Shown here piece after piece: positions 51,901 through 63,900 of a stretch of 64,000 nt of DNA (positions within the stretch are counted from its first letter, which is position 1; every line of letters starts with the position of its first letter). The notes under the pieces are model-generated. The model was not told where the DNA came from and made no database searches. It saw nothing but the letters and a program-made list of their open reading frames with translations. Both the position numbers and the translations under genes were made by a program. Location: NCBI GenBank assembly GCA_028673005.1, contig CM054118.1, forward strand, positions 9,075,082 to 9,139,081, written 5' to 3'. This DNA comes from Tanypteryx hageni (lineage: Eukaryota > Arthropoda > Insecta > Odonata > Petaluridae).

Positions 51901-54900
51901 TGTAGGGTGAGCAGGGCAGTTGTCCAACAATAATAATATTTTTGCATTTTCAGGTAAGCCAACCTTCTTGAAATGATCCCTTACCTCAGGTAAAAAATGA
52001 CCATTAAACCACTCACCAAAAATGTCTTGAGTGATCCAAGCACGTTTGTTTGAACGGTAAATCACGGGGAAAATCTTTATGCCTTTGAAGACTCTAGGTT
52101 TTGCACTTTTTCCTATTACCATGAGCTTGCACTTGTGTGTGCCGGCAGAATTGGAACACATCATTACAGTAAGTCTCTCCTTAGACTCTTTTACTCCCGA
52201 CGCTGCTTTTTCATCAATGCAAACAAAAGTGTGCCGTGGGAGACAACGCCAAAACAAACCTGTCTCGTCCATATTGTATATTTGCTCCGTGCTAAGTCCA
52301 TGTTCTTCCACCAACTTTGCTAAATCATTAACATATTCCTCCGCGGCTTCATAATTTGCTGACATTTTTTCACCGGAAACTTTTAAATACCGTATACCAT
52401 GGCGATTTTTTAATTTCTGCAACCATCCCGTAGAATAATCACATTCTCCTTCGATTTTTAGGTGTTCGTGGTAAGATTTTGCCTTCTCCATTATCATAGG
52501 ACCTGAGATAGGAATCCCTTCACTCCTACGTTGGCGGAACCACTCATACACTACTTTGTCTAGGTCACTACTCTTGGGACCACGTAAAGTTTTCCTTTTT
52601 GAGATACCGGCCATTGAATCTGATTCCGCAACAAATTGGAAAATTTTATCTTTCTGCGCCTTTATGTCATATATTGTAGATTGTCCTACACCATACTCCT
52701 GACGAAGTTGAGATACACTTACGCCGCGATCTATTTTTCTCAAAACCTCCACTTTTTGCTGGATAGTGAGATTCTGTCTTTTTCTCTTGCCGGCACTTGT
52801 TCCAGTCCCAACGTCTTCTGGATGCGTCTTCTTGGGTATTCTCTCCATTATTACGGTTGAGGGACGGGATGAATAAAATATTTGCAAATCTGCTGTTTAC
52901 CACTTAAAACAAAAAAGTTTTAACACCTTTCGGAACTAATATGGCAAATCGTTATTCAATTATGTATTAAATTGGCGCTACTGAAAAAATGGACAGTGAT
53001 AAAATTCTTTTAGAATAATTCCATTGTTTGGGTGTTTCCGTTGTTTAGAATTCCGGATAAACGATCCTCTACTGTATGCACGTTCAATGTAAAGTTTTAC
53101 CAAAATTCAAACAGTTGAGCATCAAAAGCTGTCATCGCATTTTGCATAATCGTCTGCGTAGTATGTATGCAATTTTAATAGATTCCATGAATGAGTTTTT
53201 AACGTGCATACAAACATTACAATGCATATAGCAATAACCACAATAGCCAAGTAAATCTAATAGGAACTTCTTTTAATGGATAATGAAAAATAATACAAAT
53301 TGCTAACTATTCTTTATGATACATATGCATAGCCCTGAGAAATGAAAGTAAATATCCAATAGCATTTAGAATCGAAAGAACAGGTAACAACGGTAACAAA
53401 ACACAGGTACTGCTAAATTCAATATTCTAGCTTTATTAATTATTCATTAATATTCATCATAGGTCAAATATTTACTTTACGATAAATATAGTACTATCAT
53501 TTGAATGCGACGGCAATAAGAGATGTGCTGCCATCTATGGGTGACTATGAGACTTAACCCTAACCTCGAATTTTTCTCAGATTCACATTTAAGCAGAGTG
53601 ATGATTTTTTCAATATAGATTTTGACAATAAACATTGACTTGTATTCGGGCAGATACGGTACATTTTTTGAGGACTCTGTTAAATTTATTCTATACTAGC
53701 TTGAGTACCCGGCATTGCCCAGGACCATTTTAAGCCTCTGCCAAGTGTATAAAACACTGGGAATATACTTCAGTCATCGCTTAAGTTTTATCTATCAGCA
53801 TTGTTTCAGAAACTTAATGTTTTGCAATTGAAGGTGTTGCAAAGTGTGCTTGGACTCCCCCACTAGAATGTTATTTTTTATTTTTTCTAAAATGTAATTT
53901 ATTGAATATACTTAAAAACAATATTCTATTACATTTTATTATGAAGTTTCTAAACATATGAGATTATTCTGACATAAATAACAATTTTCTCAATGTTAGA
54001 TGGAAAACAGCATTTGTTTCAAATTTTTTTGTCTCCAAATAGCCTCAGTTACTCGCAGGATAAAATTATATACCTATGCAAACTTTTGTAATGATATCTT
54101 AATACAGTCAAACTCGGCTATAACGAGCGCCATGGGACCGTTTAGTTTTGCTCGTTATAGCCGTTAAACTTAATATCCGTGAAGGCAAAAGCATGCATGC
54201 GTATGGTGAAATAAGACATAAGAAGTAAAAGTGAATATATAAACAGAAAGGTTATTTAGTAAATTTATGAAAAAACCTAAAAATGAGAATAAACTAGAAA
54301 ATTTAAAGTAAACATACGTACATATAAAATTTACTCACAGCTGCATCCTTAATCACTACCCAAGTCGCACTTCCTCATTTTTTTGTTCGTTGTTAGGTTG
54401 TTCTCTAGTGCATATAAAATCGCTTCTTTGTTTTTCCATAAGGTTGAAACCGTAGACGATGATAAATTAAATTTTTTACACACTTCAACATTTTTTTACC
54501 ATGTTCTAACTCTCGAATAATATCAACCTTTTCGCGAATAGACAAACACTTCCTTTTATGTACGGACATGTTACTCCTTTAAGGGCAAAATCTCAACTGA
54601 TTTTTGTGATCAACGCTACGAACTTTCTTTGCAAACTGTGAGCATACCAATTCCAGGAAGAGTTAATGAGGAGACGGATTAAACGTGGGATTTCCCATCT
54701 TTACGTGGGAAAGGGTGTTGGGTGCATTCGGCTGAGCGACGGGGGTGGGCGCCATTGTACATGCCCTTACCCCTTACCCCCTTCCAAACACAACCTCCTG
54801 GCTGTAAAAGAGCTGGGGGTTGGGAGGAGAGGACAAAGGACCTCCGCGAGTGCCACTGTACCTGCAAGTTGGGAATTCTTGGTTTGGACGAAGGGATTAT

Positions 54901-57900
54901 TTTTTAACAACAACGCCGCTGTCTTTAACCTCCCCGAGGGATAGGGTGTAGAGGCTGGACTCAAGAACACAAGGTTACATATTTTGGGTCACTATGAGGA
55001 TTTAAGGGGCTGACCACCACCGCGTTTGAGACAGTGAGAAGTGGTCAAAGTTTGCTCGATATATCCGTGAAGCGTGCTCGTTATATACGTGAAATATTTG
55101 TATGTAAATGCTCGTAAACTTATCTTGGAGGTAGCATTTGCTCACTATAGCCGTGAACTCGTTACAACCGTGCTCGTTATAAACGAGTTTGACTGTAGTT
55201 GGATTTGTATAGCGAACAAACAAACAGAACTTCGGATTTATATAGTAGATTTTCATCTCTTTCATTCCTTTCTTTCAATTCAAGCTTTTGCTTTCATGTG
55301 ACATTTCAGGATTTCTTGCCTCACATGGCTGAAGCTTATAAATTTGAGTATGAACTTGTTCAGTATAAATGGCCTAGATGGTTACATCAACAGACAGAAA
55401 AGCAGAGAATCATCTGGGGTTACAAAATTCTATTCCTTGATGTGCTCTTCCCCCTGAGTGTCAAAAAGATCATCTTTGTTGATGCTGACCAGGTTAGTTC
55501 ATCATTGAAACTTTGAATGCAGAAGTTATATGCTGACCATAAATTTAAAGGAAATTGTTGTTATGCTGAACCCTTAAATGTATTTACTATATTTTGAAGT
55601 TTTTATTAAGAGAAATGGTTGCATAATATTATAATGAAAACTTTGGCCCACTTACTGAAAATATGTTGTGAATGTTTAAGAAATTTTCATGGCCACCATC
55701 CAGGTTGTTCGTGCTGATATGAAGGAGTTATATGATATGGACTTAGGTGGAGCACCATATGGTTACACACCATTCTGTGATAGTAGGAAGGAGATGGATG
55801 GCTTTAGGTAAGCATGATCTTTCGTAATGTTCCCTTCCTTAATATCTTCAAACCTAGAGAAAATTAAATTTTATTTACTTAACCCTGCATAGGTTGTGCT
55901 GTGTCTGCGAGAGACACTAGAAAGTTTCTAGTATGTCTCGCAGACACAGCATGACCTACGCATGGTTAAAGGTTACAATTTTGTAGTTTTCCACATTCAT
56001 TCTATCAGTATCATGTATTAACGTAGTAGATGTCAGCAATTTTTCATAAAAGCTAAGTAAATATTATACAAGCCTGAGTATGTTCTCGGACAGTACACAT
56101 AGCTCAAGTAGTTACTCAGGTTGACATTGAAGGGAATTAAAACATTAAAGTGTATGAGAAGAGAAAATTCATACTGCTTGTGATGACTACATGGATAAAT
56201 AAATGTGTTGTAATTAATGATAGATTTTTATCCCTTAAATATATAGTGTCAACAGTAATATTGCATGTCTCTCTCCTAATGCCCTGAATGCTATTATTTA
56301 TTGGTTAGTCTGCTTTAGTTTTAAGGACTAAATATCTGGTACGATATGTATAAAATCAAGAATAGAGGCAGAATAAATGGTAAAGTTAAAATTTAGAATT
56401 CCTAGTCCTAATGATTATATAGTTTCTACTTACGATTGAAAAGTCAGTTTATAATTGTGTGTAAAAAGGGTGTGGCATTAGTTATTTAAGGTAGTATATT
56501 GAAACTATATAGTCAATATATATTTTTGTTACAATGTATGCTGCTTATAACAAGATGCTCGGCAGTCATTTATATATTCAGTAAAACCTGGTTAGTACGT
56601 TTTTGCAGGGGACAGAAAAAATGAACGTATTAACAAGGAAAACGTGCTAAGCAAGTTACATACATTCACATAGACTACACGACCTTTTTGAACTTTGCAT
56701 GCTTATTTATGATAAAAAAATGACTTTTTTAGGTTTACTGGAATCATACTTCCATTATTACATTGTGTCTTATGTGAAAATAGGACTTGCACTTCGCGAA
56801 TTTGCATTTCGTGTCACTTTTCCGGAACTAATTATTTGTTCAAAAAGGTGGTGTACTTTAATCAATGTTTTTCCATAGAAAGAATTCCATAGGTGCCTAT
56901 GCTGTGCTATAGACTACCAAATGATATATCGAATCAAAGGCTAGTTAAATGGTGAACCGTCCATGGTTGAACTATCACGAAAATGTTTTACATTTACTTA
57001 AAAATCTTGTCCACAGTAATCTTGTTTTTTTTTATTTTTAATCCCCAGTTAATAAATTTTTTAGTCCAACTTTGTAATTAGATTCATAACATCATCTCCT
57101 ACCACAAAACTAGTCATGTATTGGCATACTATGTCCATGGCCTCAACTGTTTTTGACAGACTGGGAACAGATTATGGCTCTGGTTCCTCTTCATCATCAC
57201 CATCTTCATTTTCTGCCACCTGCTGTTTATGTATGTCATCTATTGATATGGACTGGCAGATGGCGATATCGGTGCTTTGAGAACGTGCGGAATGGAACGT
57301 CGTCTACAGCTCTATGGCTAATTAGCCATGATTTGTTCTTACATGACATCATGAAAATGGTGATTGTGTCTAGATGAGCCCAATGAGGACCAACATATTT
57401 GTTATAGGATCATAAAGCTGAGGGACCTATTCCATTTTTAATGATTTATAACTTGCATTGTTATTGTTTTGCCTTTACTTAAGAAACAAGTTAGGGAGTG
57501 GCACGTTTTTTTTCGTGACAATTCATGGAACGTACTAACCAGGAAATGTCATTACTTTTATATACACACACACACCACCTTTTTGAATTTCGCAAATAAT
57601 TGGTTCCAGAAAACTGACGCAAAATGCAAATTTGCGAAGTGCAAGTCCTATTTTCTCATAAGATGCCATATTATTACTAGAGAGTGGTTCCCAGCCAACC
57701 TAAAAAATTCACTTTTTTATCATAAATAATGCAGTTGAACAGAAAATTAAAGAAAATGTAACTGCAAATGAAAACCTAGCATTATAAAGTAAAAAAGATA
57801 CTTTTAATTACCTTCATAGCAAATGAAAACCTAGCATAGCAAAGTGATTACACTTCTTTCCACACCTGTACAGTTCTCCACAAAATTTCGCATTTGATTT

Positions 57901-60900
57901 TCGATCTTCTTTTGTTCATTCTAAGGAAATGGTTTAATTTAAATTGAACTACTGAAATGGAATGTTTAGTACATCATGCACGAGTGTTTTTCTGGATTCA
58001 GCAACAAACATTTCCAAACCGCAAAAAAACACTAGCATTAAAAAGTGGTTCCATTTCTTTTACTAATTACATTAGAAATGCATAACAGAAAATCAAAACC
58101 TAGCGTAATAAAGTTATAACATTTCTTTTAGTAATCATGTTCAAAATATGTGGCAAAAAATCTTACGTTACAAGATGATAGCAATTCTTAGATTTACATT
58201 AAAAATTCATAATAAAAAATGAAAACCTAACAAAACAACAGTTCCTTAAATTACATTCAAAATACAAAGCTAATAGAATTAAATCATTAAATATTTCAGT
58301 CAAAAACCAGCGAAGAATGAATATTTTCAATGTCGTACTCGTAAAAGTTGTGGAAAACTAAACGCACAGAATGCTTTTCCATTAGCCAATAATTTTTAAT
58401 TTGGTCGCTAGATGCCAACAACTTCGACTGTTATCGAAAATAGTGTTAGTTTGTTTTAAACTGAGCTACAAAAGAATTAAGTTGATTGTTATCACGTTTG
58501 TTTACCTTGAAAACTGTTAATAACGAGCATTATAAATATAATATATTAATAATGTCCATTTCTAGGGTGCTCAAGTTTAAAATGGACTTAGAAACAAAAA
58601 AGTAGAGGGAGTTCACGTTTGTTGACATCATAAACGCATGACGTGAAATGCAATTAGTATCCGCAAAACACAAATAATGATCATAAAACATTTTGTCGCA
58701 AAGTCCAAATTCGCGAACTGCAAGCACGCGAAGTTCAAAAAGGTGGTGTGTATATATATATATATATATAGGTTACGTTAAAGGTACTTAATCCGGAAAT
58801 GTGTGCATTTACTGGTAAATGTGCAGATTTACCACGAAGCTCGGTAAATGTAAGTTTAAGTTTACAGAAATACGTATTATCCATACCATTCCCGATAAAT
58901 GTGCACTTTTACCAATGTGCCTTGGTAAATGTGGAAATAAGTTAGAATGTAAAATGCTACACTTTAATAATTATTTTAATTTATAACAAAAATCATCGAG
59001 GGTTCGGCTCCACTGGTATATATTAGGATGAACGTTTCCCAACCTGAGGGGGAAACACAGTGAACGTAAGGAGGAACCAAAAACACTTCGACTAACTTAC
59101 CCAATTTTTCTTCATGTTTAAATTTAGTGTAGTTGTGTACATTTACCTGGGACTTTTCAAACTGTAAATGTTTCTTTTACTTCTTTTATTAATCTACTGA
59201 CTTATTAACTCATTGCCTTCTGACGTATATGGTACAATACATCTGGTGAGAACTTCACATCCCGCTGTCCAATGTACAAGTCCAGATAAGTGCGGTGGAA
59301 TTAAATTTCTGTTTTGATTTTAGATTTCCAAGTGAGAGATGGGACTAGTTGAGTTCTATTTCGTTTCATCGTTCGACTTGATCTATAACACATCTGCAAA
59401 ACCTTTTAACCTTGACACAAGAGGCTTTCACTTTCTCTTTAATCTTTCTCGACGGCATTCTGTGCGTGACTGCACATGTTCAGTGTTTCTTTCTTCCTCT
59501 CTCCAGATGTTTCATTTAATCGCTCGGTGCTGTTCTCCAGATAAACATCTGCGAAAGTTTTCTAGACGATGTTTCGAGTGCGATTGCTTACACCATCAAC
59601 GCGTTTCTTTCCCAATTTGCTTTTAGAGGCCCCTATGAGGCACGAGTCCCTAAGTGGTCGCCTATCTCTGTGTCTGCCCCTGGATCAAGGAATCATATTG
59701 GCCTGCAAGAGGCTCTACAGAAGAATTTTATAAATGAAATCATGGTGGTGTTGGAGGAAGTTGAGGATCTAAGGGGCTGGAGAACTTTGTAGAATATCAA
59801 GGGCTACAACTTCAAGTCTGCTGGGCTGGGCAAGTGCCTGGAAGGATGTCAAGTTTAAACCCTTACATATTGTTGGAAGAAGATATTTTTTGGCCATGAT
59901 TCTTTTTAGATTTTGAAGGTTTATAATACCAAGACTACCAGACGACTATGAAGTTGGCTGGAGAAACAGCTGCAACAGTTGTAGATGTGGAAGAATGGCT
60001 GCAGGCTGATAAAGGAGATCCTGGATATCAGAATCTCACAGAGAAAGAGATAGCAATCAATGTGTCTACTACTTCTTTGGAGGAAGTGTCTGAGAATGAA
60101 GAGGAAGATGGGCCTAGAGAATACCCTAAGAAACCTTCCGAGGTCAGGGATAGCCTTGATTTGGTGATAAATTTTATTGAAGAGGCCTCTTCTGTAGAAA
60201 TGCAGTCTCATTATGAACATTTGAGGACACTAAGAAAAATTGTGATTCATAAGCAGTTAGAGAGATCAAACCAATTGAAAATTGATAGTTTCTTTTAGCC
60301 TGCCCTTTGTTCCAGATCAATCTAGTGAAAGCTGCATCAAATTCAGGACCATCAGCTTTATCTCCTGGTCCTTTTGGCTCCAATGCTGAAAATTCACCTG
60401 AAAAATCTCTGTAACTTCTGAACCCTCTTGCAAATAACTGACTGTTATTTTGAATGTTTTTAAGTAGTGTAATGGGTAGAACAAATATTTCAATCTATGT
60501 TTTCAATTTTATTACTACTTTATTGCTATGTATGTTATTACTACCTACCCTGTCTTCTCAATGATGCACAGCATATTGAAATTCCTTTCTTTAAATTTTG
60601 ATCAATGGCATTAACGTGGATCACCAAAAGTTTCATGTACGTCACTTGGAGCTTAAGTCTTCCCTCTTGAAATTGCACTGCCTTACAAAAGAAAATCTAT
60701 GGTCATCAATTTCCAGAAAGAAAGCTGATTTTTCCCTTCGTTTATTATTTGTGATTAATCTTAGCAACAGACAGTGCGCTGACAACAGAATGTCTTTAAC
60801 TTTCACCAAGTTCATTTTTTATTTATGGTTAAATTACGCTCATGGTGGATTAATTTATTAGCTACATCAAAAGAAATGACATGCCAAATTATTTTAGATC

Positions 60901-63900
60901 ATAGGTTTAGTAAAAGTCATCATTTCTCAACTTTTTGAATAACACGGCTCATCTAAACATTCCTGCGATCAAAATCATATTATTAAATTGTTCAGTAACA
61001 CTTTGTGCTCATATGTCAGACCTCATCTGACATTGCATTTTTACCGATCTGCCCATGTGTCGGACTGGGTATGGCATTATGTTCACCTTGAACATTTCAC
61101 AACTTTTTACTTTCCGGTTTGTCAATTTGTGACTGTTTGTCATATGTACATCTATAATGCTCCCAACTTACCCAAAATGGATATATATTATCATAAATTA
61201 TTTTGGTTAAAATGTAACTATCTTCAGGCTTGCTCATTCATCGAGGCATCATGCGAGTTGCATACACCAATTTTCTCCTGATACATCGGGAGAAAATTTG
61301 TCGCCAACACGAAGGTTCGAATTCAAGTTTTAGTTAACATTGTATTTCCGCTGAAGATACCTATTTACTTTTTACACAAAATAGATACCGGTGCATTTCA
61401 CACTTTGTTTATCAAAAGTATATGATTTGTCCAATATCTCCCACCAGTAGTTTTTCTCTCGCACACGTTTTCATCTAGCTTTGTAGTGATTGTTCTCCTA
61501 ATTGACCATGTTTGCTTATTTCCTCCTGAAAGATTGATGTACATATTGCTTTGAATATAATATCTATTCACGTTACATAATAAAGTAGATGTGATTTCTG
61601 AAAACTTGAGCTGGCTGTGGACCACTACATGAAAATATGAGTGCAAAGGGTTAATAATTTATTTTGTTTGTTTTTACAAGGTATTATGTAACTTTTATTA
61701 TACATTCCCGATAATTTTAGAAATATTTTAAACATCTTGAACCATTCCACTAGTTGATAATTTCTAATCTAGACCATTGAAAAATTACTTAGTTTTGACA
61801 TTCTGAGGATATGTTTTAAGTAGTTGTGTTTATTAGGGTTTTATCTACCATATCTGTCAACATCGACTGAAATGTTCTCTATTTGGCATATAATGTAATA
61901 CATATTTCATAATATGTACTGTGATTTTAACGGACTTTTGGATCTAACGGACTACCCTTCCCCCATATAGTCTATCGAGGGTCCACTGCATATATGTAAC
62001 TATTAAACTATTTTAGATTCTGGAATCAAGGATACTGGAAGAATCATCTTCAAGGACGTACTTATCATATCAGTGCCTTGTACGTGGTTGACCTCAAGCG
62101 TTTCCGAAGGATAGCTGCAGGAGACAGACTTAGAGGGCAATACCAGGCACTTAGCCAGGATCCAAATTCACTCTCTAATCTAGATCAGGTAAGAGAGAGA
62201 GACTATATGTTGATTTTGTTGCAAAGGAAGCCTTTATTATTCATTGTGCCTCTACAATTCATATTGCACTTAAACCATAATCTAAGCCTCTATAATCTGT
62301 TGTTTGATATACAAAACTTGGAAAATCATATTTCTGATTTATTACTGCAGTTCATTATGTGAAATCAATTGCCAGAAATTAGTAACCTTGGCCCGGTAAA
62401 TTTTTATTGTTGTGCTGAATTCTTTGAAAATGGGATAGACTTTAAAACAATTTATTTGTTGATGCGGTAGATTTTAACTGTGCAGATGTTGTAGAATTTT
62501 ATTATTGGACAAGTTTTTGTTCAAGATATTAAAATTTTATTAATTTGTGTGCTGTGTTTTGGTATACAAACAACGAAGTGAAAAAATGGAATTTAAATAA
62601 AATGTACAATTAAGCATAATGAAAATTCCAATAAATTTCTTGTAGTTTTGTTAACAACTTGATTCCTCTTTGATATAAAGATCTTGATCCATATCTAGCA
62701 GAAAAGTGTACAATATAAGTGGATCACTTTTTGCCTTATATCTTATAGCCATGTCAGAATTCCTTTTTATTAATTCTAGTAACATCTGTTATGATACTGT
62801 TTCAGTATGTAATTCCTGCTCACATTTCAAAGTATTGTTTATCTGCAAGTATTTCTTATTTATTAGGACTAAATGTGATTGCTAAGTGTTTTTTATGCAG
62901 AAATATTAAGTTAGTCTCATACGAACTTCTTGAATTTAATTGACTATCAAACTGTCTGCTTTTAATCATTTTATTCATAATATGCAACAATATGCTGATT
63001 AATATGATTTAATTAAATTGCCATTTTATTTTGTTTGAAGGATCTTCCCAACAACATGATTCACCAGGTTGCCATAAAATCTTTACCTCAAGAGTGGCTT
63101 TGGTGTGAAACATGGTGTGATGACCAGTCAAAGAAATATGCCAAGACAATTGATTTGGTAAGAAAATGTTTTAAGTTGTTCAGTTTTATGCTCAATACAA
63201 AAGAGTGGATACTGTTTACCGATATACAGTAATACCCCATATTTACGTTATCGGGATGTACATTTTCCCACTATTTACAACATTTTATATGGGTTAGTTA
63301 AGTGTCCAGTTGTCCCGATAAAGTTAAAATGGGATGCCAATTGTCCCGTTTTTCCAAGAAGGCCAATCAATATACAAAGTTACATGAAAAATTAATCCTA
63401 CACATATCATGAAAGTTATAGACAAAGACAAGCTTTTCGATGAACACCATGTTACGAATATCAGTAAAAGCAAAATTGCCGAATGAAACGCCACTTGAAC
63501 TAAAACTGTCGAACGATAGTTTGTGCAAGGTGAATGAATTTCGTTAACAACATTCAAATTTTTGCAGAGATGAATGGTTGATAGCACATACAAAAAACAG
63601 ACTGAAAGCTGTGAGAACGTCTAATTTCTGGTGCAATGCACTTAAAAGGAAGTTAACTTATTGAAAAAATAAAAAATAAATGTTGCATTGGTCTATAAGT
63701 CAAGGAAATGTGACATTTTTTAAAACGTTAAAAAATGGCCACCACAGAGGATAAGAACCATAATGGCCAGCACAATAAGTGTTAAGGACTATCCTACAGT
63801 AATTAAAAACAGGATGTTTCCTCTTTCAGTGTAACAACCCTCTAACTAAGGAGGCTAAACTTACTGCAGCCATGAGGATTGTCAAGGAATGGAAAGACTA

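Larger units (their letters stand above)
50098..53659. mobile_element. Pogo-type DNA transposon remnant, host of an intact Tigger
   Basis: Left end CCGTATCTGTCTGAATAGAA and inverted right end (CTTGTATTCGGGCAGATACGG), both flanked by TA. Without the nested Tigger about 0.9 kb remains, with no coding region I can recognise. The right arm (53508-53657) is shared with the solo arm at 23400-23572. Confidence 0.75.

Noticed and set aside
54666..54944. GC-rich open frames in several frames
   Set aside because: They lie in a short GC-rich patch inside a pogo-type element; frames on both strands are equally open and none has a known motif.
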